Source: Glandiceps talaboti (Eukaryota; Hemichordata; Enteropneusta; Spengelidae). Taken from it: a stretch of 62,000 nucleotides of DNA. The notes under the pieces are model-generated. The model did no database searches. It had not been told where the DNA came from and was given only the letters and a program-made list of their open reading frames with translations. Position 1 is the first letter of the stretch, and each line of letters opens with the position of its first letter. The position numbers were made by a program, and so were the translations under genes. Location: positions 22,015,218 through 22,077,217 of the forward strand of contig NC_135562.1 in assembly GCF_964340395.1 (NCBI RefSeq), read 5' to 3'. This document shows positions 37,543-49,100 of this stretch, in pieces.

Positions 37543-38210
37543 CAACAACAATACTACTACTACTACTAATAATAATAATAACAACAACAACAACAACAAT
37601 AATCATAATTTATTCAAATACAATAGGCAATTGGCCTTAATGTAGTACATTACTGTAAATAAAATCCCTCAGTAGGATGCAATGTGCACTATTTGGAAAG
37701 TAATTGTACGGGGACAAAAAAGTCACAAATCACATGTTATCAGAATTCTGCAGTAGAAGTAAATACTTATTTTAAGTGAGCATACCATAAACATACCCAG
37801 GAATATATTTGAATGTTAGATTAGTTAGAAAGGAACATACAAGATAGAAATGAAACTCATGTTCAATGTTAGTATTTTCACAAGGTGCACAATTTCCTTC
37901 CTGGCCATGGCGGCTGTTTCGTAATCGTCTATCTGTTTCAATGCGTAAAGTGTGTCAAGAAATCGTCAGCTGACATAGCGCTTCTCTGAGGTAACCTTTA
38001 TATATTACTATAAGATGGCGTTTCCGACAAACCTCAAGTTTGAATTTCCTATGATTAAAGAAACAATGATCTCTGACAACTGTGAATATCTATATCCTGG
38101 CAGCGTTGTTTCAATAAATTTGGTAAAATAAACTGTGTTTACAACCCCTTGGTTCAACGCCACTTCACAAAACTCGTTAAAAAACTGAAGCATTTTATAT
38201 ACAATTTTGA
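37500..38210 (-). mobile_element. Second LINE 3' end, minus strand, with simple-repeat tail
   Basis: On the minus strand the segment around 37940-37850 reads LRNSRHGQEGNCAPCENTN and then IEHEFHFYLVCSF, a C-x2-C...H-x3-H-type region typical of the extreme C-terminus of CR1-like and related LINE ORF2 proteins (ending in a HFxxxCxxY-like block). Upstream coding (38193-38008) is readable but frameshifted. Downstream, an AATAAATT block at about 37615 is followed by a long tail of TTG, TTA and TAG triplets (37508-37612), a LINE-style simple tail. No reverse-transcriptase core remains. Clade uncertain. Confidence 0.6.
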
Positions 38211-38686
38211 CTAACTGAGTTTTATCAACCTATTTCTGTAAAATCTGACACCTATTCCACCTGCATTGATAAAAACGTGTTGCATATGTACTTTTAAGGT
38301 ATAGATTTTCGTTTTCATTTGATTGATCAACATTTATCTCAATATAATTGAAGTTTTGTCATTTCTTGTTTTGACATCCTATTTTGTGCCTTAGGGAGCC
38401 TTCGGTATTTACAGAGGAAATCACACATGGTCTGTTAAGAAAAACATGACCCTCCATCCATTCTCCATTTGTAAAAAGTGACCCCCCCCCCTTTGTCCCA
38501 TTTTGTAAAACATGACCCCCCATGACAATTGCATATACTGAACGTTAATCAATATTCCCATTATATGCATACATACAAATTAAATGATTTTGACTTTGTA
38601 TTAGAAAGCAATATTTGTACATATAAAGTGACAAACAGTAAAAAAAATTACTAGTGACATTTCTCTTATAATGATACACAATCTAG

Positions 38687-38909
38687 TTAGTATATAATAC
38701 ATGCTTTCCATGTTGTGCATACTCTGTCTGATCTGGTCACTTGTAAAAGTTCCCCGATATCATTGTCATCATCATCACCTTCACCTTCAGTATTGCCATT
38801 ACCAGTGTCACTCTAATCAGACTCACTGGTACTACTTGAGTCAGTACATGTATCACTGTCCGTGTTCTCTATGACATTCAAAACTAAATCATCATCATCA
38901 TCATTGTCG

Positions 38910-38944
<35 letters not shown>

Positions 38945-38990
38945 GTCGTCGTCGTCATCATCATCACTGCTACCACCACCGTCATTTTAT
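38687..38990 (-). pseudogene. Acidic C-terminal ORF remnant inside the TIR element
   Basis: In one minus-strand frame, from about 38990 to the TAA at 38689-38687, the sequence reads a GGGSS lead, a run of about 25 Asp with one Asn, LVLNVIENTDSDTCTDSSS, a single internal TAG (38815-38813), then NTEGEGDDDDND, IGELLQVTRSD and a short end. Ser/Thr/Asp-rich acidic tails ending in a basic TRS-type motif occur in transposon-encoded proteins, but I cannot name this one. The CAT triplet run on the plus strand is thus probably an expanded Asp-codon tract, not a random microsatellite. Confidence 0.5.
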
Positions 38991-39089
38991 AACAACAACA
39001 ACACTCACAGACAGTGTGAGTGATAAAGTGAGATGGTACACTCAACAAAATGCATCATTTTATTAAACAATTCTCTTACAATATATGTA

Positions 39090-39134
39090 TTTTTTCTTCC
39101 GTAAGGAAGAGATGTATTAATGGGTGAAAGTCTC

Positions 39135-39182
<48 letters not shown>

Positions 39183-40000
39183 TATCTGTGTCATCGTTTT
39201 CTCCAAAACGGCTTGCTCAATTCAAACGAAAAATTTGGCACAACTCTTCCGTTGAGTAATGGCAAGAACTAATTAAGTTTTGGTAAAAATCCCATGAATA
39301 TCAATGAGCAATTTGCTTTAATTAATCGATCGATTGTCTCGTCACACATGTGCTTTGTTTCAAAAGTGCGCCACCAACATCGATGTAAGGTAAACCAGGA
39401 AGCTACGGAATAGATACATGCTTACGTTCTACACTGAGAAGTGTTTGTATTGATTTTTTCATTGAATCTGAAGATTATTACATCAAAGCAAGGAGGTGAG
39501 CACTGAAAATACACATCACCTGTAAGCTTTATGGCAAAAATACACAGTCACAATCGTCTGCTCACTTCACACCTTTCATGCAATGTATTTGGAGAAGATG
39601 ATGCATCTGTCAATCGTGATCAAAACAGGAATGTATACACTTTACCCAGGGACAAAGTAGGGCAATAATACCTTATCACTTCACTGTATTAAAGTTGTTC
39701 AACTGTTATGATCCGTACCATGAAGTGAATAAACTTTCTGATGTGTAAGAGCAATGTTATGCAGGTTTCAATTTCATTTATTATTTGCCGTGGAAATGGG
39801 TGTACATATCCTGGGTATGTAGGGGATCACAAAATCCGAGTGCAGTCGAGGATGGCAAGCTTTCCTGGTATTTGAACAACGTTTTTGACAACTAACTTTC
39901 ACTGAGATTTGAAAAAATCACAGATGTAGAGCTACATTTCTTGCATGAATCATGAAATTGGAAGACTACCCTTATGGAAGGCATTCAGTTTAAATCTGGT
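39090..40000 (+). mobile_element. M1 family, copy H, nested in the TIR element
   Basis: Left end TTCTTCCGTAAGGAAGAG at 39094-39111, a (TG)n run at 39137-39181, CGGCTTGCTCAATTCAAACG at 39209-39228 as in copies D and G, and right end CCCTTATGGAAGGCATTCAG at 39969-39988. All of it lies between the two TIRs of the element at 38394-40190, so it inserted later. Confidence 0.7.
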
Positions 40001-40193
40001 TATTTTTGTATTTTGGCATGTAAAGTACTCGTAAAAATAAATGTTTGAGTGCTCATCTCACTTGTAAAATGTGACCCTCCCCCAAATATTGTAATGCAAA
40101 ATATGACCCTCCCCCAAGAATAGGTTTGTAAAATGTGACCCCCCCCCCCGATTCCTCCGGCCCTCCCCCTTGTAAATACTGAAGGCTCCCTTA

Positions 40194-41060
40194 TATTTAA
40201 GGCGTAGAAGTTCACAGTCATATTTGTTTAGGAAACTGACTTAAGCAATACCCATACACAGTTTGAATACGAATAGTGCACCGTACGTTATCAATCTTTT
40301 TGACGTTTGCGGCCGTATGAGAGTACATGCCCAGCACTAAATAGGGGTACCGGGTAGGTCAGGCATTATGATCAGCTTAATTTTTTCTCGAATTACCTTA
40401 AATCTCACATCAAATGACTTTTATGTATATGCAGTATATAGCAATAATGGTAATTCTGAATGACATTTCTGTCATTTCACAGTCTACATCGTGCTTTTGT
40501 AAATAATCAAACGGAATTCATATAATCACCATGGCGACTCGTACTTGGATTGAAATTATAATGTTACCTATCCTCGAATTATCACGTGATCTATATCGTC
40601 TTTGTAGCTATCTATTCATACGATGGAACAGTGTAAATGGGATTTTTATTTCTATTGGTAACACCATGCACTCAGTCAACAAAATGTTGAGTTAGCGCAC
40701 AAGCCAAGTTGAGGATTCATTTTACTCCACTTGTCACACATTCTTTCTCCTCTTCAGCTCTCCAAGGCAGGTGGAAAGAGATTGAAAGGTCACAAGACAG
40801 TCCGCATAATACATGCAATGAATATGTGAAATGACAGGAAACCTAGCAGAGCAGCGATCTTGATAGATTGGAATCCAATGTATTCATATAATGTAATGTA
40901 TTCATGTAAGAATTCACATATTCAGTAAACGTACTCATACACACACTGAGTTAATGGTTCTCTGACTATTTCCAGAAATAAAGAGTTTGGAAAATACGTT
41001 AATGTACTCGTCTAAACAGCTTTAATATCTAATTCTCTAAAGGTTTCTCCAGATTATGAG
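40194..41060. other. Unannotated unique sequence
   Basis: Nothing recognised. Confidence 0.4.
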
Positions 41061-41082
41061 TTTTTGTTAAGGTACATATATA

Positions 41083-41132
<50 letters not shown>

Positions 41133-41830
41133 AGTGTAATAATATTGCCCGAGCGCATGTGTGTTATTAATTGTATTACATCATGCTCTTCTTCATTCAT
41201 TCATTCATTTATTCAATCATTATCTTAAGAACACATACTTCAAATTCCACCACATGTGGTACATACATCAACCATAACAAACCACACATGTCCTATAAAG
41301 CTAGCTGGCATATTTTTTAAAAATATTAATGAGTAATTTGCAGTGTGTATTCTTTAGAAATGTCTTAATTACTGAAAATCATTAATCATGCAAATATTTG
41401 ATACATACATAAACCATAATAAGCACACATGTCCTATAAAGTCTTGGTTTTAATGAGTAATTGGCATAATTAATGATATTTGGTAAATAAATCTTATGAA
41501 TGCAAATTTCAAATTTCATTTATCTTGGTACATATACCAAGCATAACAAACCACACGTGTTTGATGTAGTTTTTTATGTAACTTTTCATAGTGTTCAATT
41601 TGCATAAATAGTAATTTGTGATAATTAGATAATTTGTGACAATTGGAGTGCAAGCTTTAAATTTCAAATAATTTAGTGTATACATTGATGGTAAAGTAGT
41701 GCATGTCACGATGTGTCTTTTAAAGCTTGTTGGTGTAGCTAATAATCTTAATGGTTAATTTACACAATTAAATTTTTTTCGATAATTAGGCCATATCAAT
41801 GTTTGTTTCAATGTTTGTTATTAGCATAAA
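41060..41830 (+). mobile_element. M1 family, partial copy I
   Basis: A (TG)n run at 41085-41129 is followed by blocks like TTACTGAAAATCATTAATCA and repeated ACACATGTCCTATAAAG segments, as in the interior of other M1 copies. Neither terminal motif is convincing, so both limits are approximate. Confidence 0.45.
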
Positions 41831-43212
41831 CTAGACCACTGGCATTTTTGTTACATTTACACCTCATAAACTTTACAGTTCAAAGGTTATCGATTAACAA
41901 AAATTAATTTAACTAATATGAGACACTGTACGAAACACTTAACTATACATGACACTGTTATTCTGTCTTTTCTTACCACTTTTAAAAGTAAATTTGGCGA
42001 GTCCGATAATTTCATATCTGTTTCTTGTTTGCATAAGTTTAATCAAAGTGTAATATGGTCTGTTTTCTAGGAGGTGGGGGTGAAATGTATTTGATACGAA
42101 CACTGTCTGAGAAGGGGCATGTCAAAATAAAATACAATTCATAATCTACATCGTTCCTGGTACAAAACTTACATATCCTCTCATTTCTTTCTATATTTAA
42201 CTGTCCAGTTGACTATCACATGAACATCTAATACGTGCCATAGCTGAAATCAAGTATTTGTCTGGTAAATCAGTAAATATATTTCTCTGGTTCTAAAAGT
42301 TTATATAGTGGTAAAGTGTTTTGTCCTCTCGTATATTTGTATGTCATTCCTGATATGCTACTTCACTGAAGTCCCTAGACATAAATAATGACCAAAATGC
42401 ATAATGAAAATCATATAACTCGAATACGTAAACAAATGTCCGCAGTGAAAAATTAGGCGGGGTCGGGTAACCGGAACCAAACAATTTTGTTTAGGCCTTA
42501 GGATCGATCGGGTTATTAGAAATAAACAACTGCTTTTGTTTGGCCTAATTAACACAACAATCAATGAAACTGAGCCACTACGGTTGTAGATTGTGGAAAG
42601 TACCGAGGCCAAAATTTGTGACAATGACTCGACCTAATAAAGTGTACGTTGTTTCAGAACTCAATGCATTGGACGACTACATTACTCAACGTTTGGCAGA
42701 TAACAGTTACGAATTTGTTGGGTTTTACAGATACCTTACGCCTTGCAAGGCGGTAGGTATAATTTCACAGATAACTCTTACATTTTGCACGCCGGTGGGT
42801 TTCGCAGATAACCATTACGCCTTGCACGGCGTTGTTTTGTTATTTATTAATCATCAAACCTTCCAAAACCTTTCAAAAGTTATCAACTATAATGAGTTGT
42901 GATATGTTCCATCCACCTCCACAGACTACCTGTAAACTTGTAGGTAGTGTTGTCTATGTATTCTTTCCAACATATATCAAGGTTACAACTGTACAGTGAG
43001 AAAGGTTGTAGGCGTATTGTAAAAAATCAGCTAATGTATAAATCAGATTATCGCCTTTTCATAACAGATTCTTATCCAAGTAAAGTTTGTATTAGAGATG
43101 TTGTGGCTACACCAATTAAATCGATTTATTACAAAGTATTCCACATCAGTGTCATCTACCAACGACCCATTGTTACTGTAAGGAGTCAATAAAAATGTTA
43201 CTGTGTACGTAC
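41831..43212 (-). other. Start of the long first intron of the TRPC-like gene
   Basis: Follows the exon's splice donor (GTACGT at 43212-43207 on the minus strand). It contains four degenerate ~40-bp units with CAGATAAC and TTACGCCTTGCA at 42697-42835. The 112-codon plus-strand frame at 42564-42902 overlaps those units and resembles nothing known. No second TRPC exon is recognised here or further left in the window. Confidence 0.45.
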
Positions 43213-43399
43213 CTATGTTTCCATTTTGTACTGCAATCACCACAGCAGTTCGACCGTTGGCATCAACACAATTGACATCGAAGTAATCAGCATGTTCAAG
43301 GGCTACTAACACCACTTTCTTTTCACCTTTCTCAACCGCCGATAGGAAAATATTCTCAAGCTCTGGATGGCGAAACTCGTAAAACGACGTTTCCATCAT
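43213..43399 (-). CDS. TRPC-like cation channel, first coding exon (N-terminal ankyrin region), partial gene
   Basis: Codes for 62 residues plus one base, starting MMETSFYEFRHPELE. Residues 13-62 read ELENIFLSAVEKGEKK, then ALEHADYFDVNCVDANGRTA and VIAVQNGNI. This is the first ankyrin unit of the TRPC family, whose hallmarks are AVEKG, an N-C-[VI]-D pair, GRTAL-type and IxNxN-type segments. TRPC proteins are tetrameric, non-selective, calcium-permeable plasma-membrane channels acting downstream of phospholipase C; the N-terminal ankyrins are cytosolic. The exon ends ATA-G followed by GTACGT, a strong donor (phase 1), just where the family continues with Glu-Leu-Ile. An in-frame TAG lies 12 bases upstream of the first ATG, supporting this start; a second ATG follows at once. 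The rest of the channel is not in the window. A retained exon fragment of a dead gene is possible, but no defect is visible. Confidence 0.78.
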
Positions 43400-44204
43400 A
43401 TTTCCTATCTAAACGTACTCGGATAGGTTGTAGCATACACTGGATATCTACTAGCGTACTTGGATAGGCTGTGTTGATATCTAACAACTGTACAGACTAA
43501 ATGCCAATAAATCTTCGAAAAAAATATATACACTGAGTTCACCTGCCGCGATCACGTGACTGACGGGCCGGACCACAATGATATAGGGTAGACACAAGTA
43601 GAAGACGGTGAAGGTTGATGTTCTTTTCATGGAATATGTTGGTTGAAACAAATTGTTGTCATTTCATCGAGTTCATGATTTACTAATTAATTAATTAATT
43701 AATTATTGGAATGGTGCGTTACGTTGTCACTAACATGTCGTCTAACAAAATAGCTATAGCGATTGTGAGTATTTTGAATCCCTTTGAAAGAACTACATAT
43801 TGTGTATTTAGGAAAACGTGCTCAGTGTATATACTGACCATTCCTTTTCAGTATGCTAATTGAAATTCATCAATGAAGAACAGAAGTAAGAAAAACTGGC
43901 CGGTTTGTCATTTTCATTTCAATCAGTTAATATAATAATACAAAATAAACAACAGTCATCCACATATCCGTTTCGTTTTTCAAACGGTAAACGGAAAACG
44001 AAGTAATCTTACGCCCTCTATTTTCGGAGCGAACTATTCGTATATTTTGAGGAGTTTAATTTGGTGGAGACGTTACATGTATCACAAATAGACTGCTAAC
44101 ATTGGAATGGAGAGGTAAGGACCATTCATACAATATGACAGGGTAGCCGGCAATACAAACACAGTGCACGGAGAGATTTCGTTAGCCACTGGAAAATAGA
44201 ATAA
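43400..44204 (-). promoter_or_regulatory. Upstream region of the TRPC-like exon (5' leader and possible promoter)
   Basis: Reading leftwards into the gene, the region has TCACGTGA (43552-43559, palindromic E-box core) and a TATATATT stretch at about 43532-43525, some 130 bases before the ATG. It also has a two-copy ~40-bp repeat (GGATAGG...GATATCTA) at 43415-43483 in the presumed leader. A TATA box at that spacing is plausible, but an additional upstream non-coding exon would look the same. Nothing else recognised up to the transposon at 44205. Confidence 0.25.
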
Positions 44205-45808
44205 GGGACCGGCCAGTTTCTTCGGCCGGGGGAGGGGATCACCCTGTTTTTGAAATAGGCAGTGTGTGTGTGTGGGGGGGGGGGGTCATATCATTTTGAA
44301 AATTGTGGATGGGGGGGGGGGTGGTCATTGTGTTTTGGATTGTGATGGAAGAAGAAAATCCTTTTCTACAATGGCATATAACCTTGTCTGAACTGACTGG
44401 TACATGTATAATTTATTATTGTCCCTGTTTCTTACATGAAGTTGAAGTTGAATTATCTAAATCGTTCTACTTTTCAGTATGAAGAGTAGATGTACTTTCT
44501 ATTTTGGACACTACATGTTATCGACACTACAAATCACCACATCTCATCAGATTCAAGTTTCTATTAAGTATTATACACTAGGTATGACCACCTAAAGTTC
44601 TCTAACATACCGGTGACTTTACTATACAAGCAATATTAATGCCACTGTACCAATATTACAGGCCCATTTTTATGCGACATGGGAAACTCATTAAAAACCT
44701 ACATTAACTTTACCTTCGAACACTTTCTAAGCTTTGAAATATTACCTCAAAGGCTAAGAATAGCGTAAAAATTGTTTTAATAGAACCAAAAATCCTCCGG
44801 ATTTGCTAGGGGGAGACCCCTAGGACTCCCTCACCTCCAGAGGTCACTCGTGCATTAAAACCAACAATCAGATCAGACGAACCAACCTTTTTACTGTCAT
44901 ATTGGTATTAAACTTTTTAAAAAAGAATTTTCACCCTATGCTAATTCAAGATGATATTGTCTTTATGATGTGAAATGGTTGCCAAGATAGTCTAAAATTG
45001 CCTTAAAACTCCACATCTCAATTACCAATGATACTATCATTAGATGTTCTGAACTTTACCATAATGATCAAGAACATATTTCGACTCTATGTAAGTATGT
45101 AAGTTATAAATAATAGTTTCTGATACTAGATGGTACTGTCTTAGAAATTATTGCCTGAAAGTTAAGTATCGTAATAGCCTAAAAATGGGCTTTAAGACTA
45201 AAATACAGTAGAGCTTCTAGGGGAAGCCCCTAGGACACGACCCCCGCACAAAAGTAGACATATCCCAGTCTCAAGCTCTTCCCTGTATCTCTTACTGTCA
45301 AGATGCTATTAAGCCTTATTTGAAAAATATGCCAACCCTACATTTGTATGTAGTATGTAGTATGTAGTATGTAGTTGCTTTTTACATGCTGATGCTGTCT
45401 TGTAAAGTTGCCTGAAAGTGTTTGAATAGTCTCAAAATTGCCTATTAAGAGTAAAAATTTAAAGCTCCAAGACTTGTAAGGGGAGACCTAGGACCCACAT
45501 GAAAGGTATACATAGTCTCTTCTCAAGTCTTCCCCCATCTTTCACGGTCTAGATGCTATTAAACTCCATTTTACATATATTTACCCTGTGTTGCCAATAG
45601 TTATGTGATAGTGCTATCCCAGGATCTTGTTACATTGAGTAAGAATAAGGATAAAATGTGAATATGGTATATGGGGGTGGTGGTGGTGGTGGTGGTGTGT
45701 GTGTGTGTGTGGGGGGGGGGGGGTCATCATGTTTTGGAATTAAGTGATGGGGATGGGGTCAGCCTGTTTTTGGTTTTACAGATGGGGCCGGAGAAACTGG
45801 CCGGTCCC
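44205..45808. mobile_element. Complete Harbinger-like TIR element, 1.6 kb, with internal repeats
   Basis: The left end GGGACCGGCCAGTTTCT (44205-44221) and its inverted copy (45792-45808) are identical for 17 bases and similar for about 24. TAA flanks both sides (44202-44204, 45809-45811). Inside, about three units of a ~240-bp block recur (each with an AGG(G)GGAGACC(C)CTAGGA-type stretch, a TCTCAAG block and a GATGCTATTAA block). G-rich tracts lie near each end. No open frame, so non-autonomous. It sits 0.8 kb upstream of the TRPC-like start codon. Confidence 0.8.
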
Positions 45809-45811
45809 TAA

Positions 45812-46161
45812 GTACACAGTCCGGAGTATCTGTAAAATGCCACGAAAAATTAGAGGAAATTGTTTGAGTGACAAGTACGATATAGACTGCAAAGTTACGA
45901 GATAACGGCGATAAATTTACTACTGGAATTTAGGAATACATGTCATACTAAAATTCGATGACAACTCAATTTCGTGTATACTAAATGTACTGACATCGAG
46001 TGTGCTAACTGACCAATTGCCATCGAAGGCCTGCATGGTTTTAACCAAGTATTTTCACCCAAGTCGACATAACATTACCTGCCATACCTTATAAACTCAA
46101 TTTTTGCCACTGCTACCTCGCCATGCTTCCACAGTCCTTGAAACATGTAGACTTGGCAAAG
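45812..46161. other. Unannotated spacer
   Basis: Unique DNA between the transposon and the large satellite; nothing recognised. Confidence 0.4.
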
Positions 46162-49100
46162 CTAATGATAGCAGACGTAATAGATCCTATAATATAGCTA
46201 TTGATGGTAGACATAAAAGATCCACTAATATAGCTATTGATAGTAGATGTAATAGATCCACTAATATAGCTATTGATAGTAGACATAATAGATCCTATAG
46301 TATAGCTATTGATGGTAGATGTAATAGATCCACTAATATAGCTATTGATAGTAGATGTTATAGATCCTATAATATAGCTATTGATAGTGGATGTAATAGA
46401 TCCACTAATATAGCTATTGATAGTAGATGTAATAGATCCTATAATATAGCTATTGATAGTAGATGTAATAGATCCACTAATATAGCTATTGATAGTAGAT
46501 GTAATAGATCCACTAATATAGCTATTGATAGTAGATGTAATAGATCCACTAATATAGCTATTGATAGTAGATGTAATAGATCCTATAATATAGCTATTGA
46601 TAGTAGATGTAATAGATTCTATAATATAGCTATTGATAGTAGATGTAATAGATCCACTAATATAGCTATTGATAGTAGACGTAATAGATCCACTAATATA
46701 GCTATTGATAGTAGATGTAATAGATCCACTAATATAGCTATTGATAGTAGATGTAATAGATCTTATAATATAGCTATTGATAGTAGACGTAATAGATCCT
46801 ATAATATAGCTATTGATAGTAGATGTAATAGATCCTATAATATAGCTATTGATAGTAGATGTAATAGATCCTATAATATAGCTATTGATAGTAGATGTAA
46901 TAGATCCACTAATATAGCTATTGATAGTAGACGTAATAGATCCTATAATATAGCTATTGATAGTAGATGTAATAGATCCTATAATATAGCTATTGATAGT
47001 AGATGTAATAGATCCTATAATATAGCTATTGATAGTAGATGTAATAGATCCACTAATATAGCTATTGATAGTATACGTAATAGATCCTATAATATAGCTA
47101 TTGATAGTGGATGTAATAGATCCACTAATATAGCTATTGATAGTAGACGTAATAGATCCTATAATATAGCTATTGATAGTAGATGTAATAGATCCTATAA
47201 TATAGCTATTGATAGTAGACGTAATAGATCCACTAATATAGCTATTGATAGTAGATGTAATAGATCTTATAATATAGCTATTGATAGTAGATGTAATAGA
47301 TCCACTAATATAGCTATTTATAGTAGACGTAATAGATCCTATAATATAGCTATTGATAGTAGACGTAATAGATCCACTAATATAGCTATTGATAGTAGAT
47401 GTAATAGATCCTATAATATAGCTATTGATAGTAGATGTAATAGATCCACTAATATAGCTATTGATAGTAGATGTAAAATAGATCCACTAATATAGCTATT
47501 GATAGTAGACGTAATAGATCCTATAATATAGCTATTGATAGTAGATGTAATAGATCCTATAATATAGCTATTGATAGTAGACGTAATAGATCCACTAATA
47601 TAGCTATTGATAGTAGACGTAATAGATCCACTAATATAGCTATTGATAGTAGATGTAATAGATCCTATAATATAGCTATTGATAGTAGACGTAATAGATC
47701 CACTAATATAGCTATTGATAGTAGATGTAATAGATCCTATAATATAGCTATTGATAGTAGATGTAATAGATCCACTAATATAGCTATTGATAGTAGATGT
47801 AATAGATCCACTAATATAGCTATTGATAGTAGACGTAATAGATCCTATAATATAGCTATTGATAGTAGACGTAATAGATCCACTAATATAGCTATTGATA
47901 GTAGATGTAATAGATCCTATAATATAGCTATTGATAGTAGATGTAATAGATCCACTAATATAGCTATTGATAGTAGACGTAATAGATCCTATAATATAGC
48001 TATTGATAGTAGATGTAATAGATCCACTAATATAGCTATTGATAGTAGATGTAATAGATCCTATAATATAGCTATTGATAGTAGATGTAATAGATCCACT
48101 AATATAGCTATTGATAGTAGATGTAATAGATCCACTAATATAGCTATTGATAGTAGATGTAATAGATCCTATAATATAGCTATTGATAGTAGATGTAATA
48201 GATCCTATAATATAGCTATTGATAGTGGATGTAATAGATCCACTAATATAGCTATTGATAGTAGATGTAATAGATCCTATAATATAGCTATTGATAGTAG
48301 ATGTAAAAGATCCACTAATATAGCTATTGATAGTAGACGTAATAGATCCTATAATATAGCTATTGATAGTAGACGTAATAGATCCTATATTATAGCTATT
48401 GATAGTAGATGTAATAGATCCACTAATATAGCTATTGATAGTAGATGTAATAGATCCACTAATATAGCTATTGATAGTAGATGTAATAGATCCACTAATA
48501 TAGCTATTGATAGTAGATGTAATAGATCCTATAATATAGCTATTGATAGTAGACGTAATAGATCCACTAATATAGCTATTGATAGTAGATGTAATAGATC
48601 CACTAATATAGCTATTGATAGTAGACGTAATAGATCCACTAATATAGCTATTGATAGTAGATGTAATAGATCCTATAATATAGCTATTGATAGTAGACGT
48701 AATAGATCCTATAATATAGCTATTGATAGTAGATGTAATAGATCCACTAATATAGCTATTGATAGTAGATGTAATAGATCCACTAATATAGCTATTGATA
48801 GTAGACGTAATAGATCCACTAATATAGCTATTGATAGTAGATGTAATAGATCCACTAATATAGCTATTGATAGTAGATGTAATAGATCCTATAATATAGC
48901 TATTGATAGTAGACGTAATAGATCCACTAATATAGCTATTGATAGTAGATGTAATAGATCCACTAATATAGCTATTGATAGTAGACGTAATAGATCCACT
49001 AATATAGCTATTGATAGTAGATGTAATAGATCCACTAATATAGCTATTGATAGTAGATGTAATAGATCCACTAATATAGCTATTGATAGTAGATGTAATA

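Larger units (their letters stand above)
38394..40190. mobile_element. Complete TIR element with TTA target duplication (Harbinger-like)
   Basis: The left end GGGAGCCTTCGGTATTTACA (38394-38413) and the inverted right end (40171-40190) match at 19 of 20 bases. TTA is present directly outside both ends (38391-38393 and 40191-40193). Blocks containing TGTAAAA(C/T)(A/G)TGACCC repeat near each end in opposite orientation. The 1.8 kb holds an acidic coding remnant and a later M1 insertion. TIRs beginning GGG with a 3-bp TTA/TAA target duplication fit PIF/Harbinger; no DDE transposase is readable. Confidence 0.75.

Noticed and set aside
38881-38985. Plain (CAT)n microsatellite
   Set aside because: It is in frame with acidic, Ser/Thr-rich sequence on the minus strand for over 200 further bases with one stop, so an Asp-codon tract of a dead ORF explains it better.
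42564-42902. 112-codon plus-strand ATG frame near the TRPC-like exon
   Set aside because: No known motif; partly made of degenerate ~40-bp repeats and antisense within the presumed intron.
43213-43399. Reading the TRPC-like frame on to 43043 as a complete 118-residue protein
   Set aside because: Similarity to TRPC stops exactly at the GTACGT donor; the residues after it look like intron translation.
46104-47495. 463-codon open frame (periodic NRSYNIAIDS / NRSTNIAIDS)
   Set aside because: Opens on TTG, is entirely a translation of the 36-bp satellite, and ends when a +2 unit shifts the frame. The same array is open on the opposite strand too.
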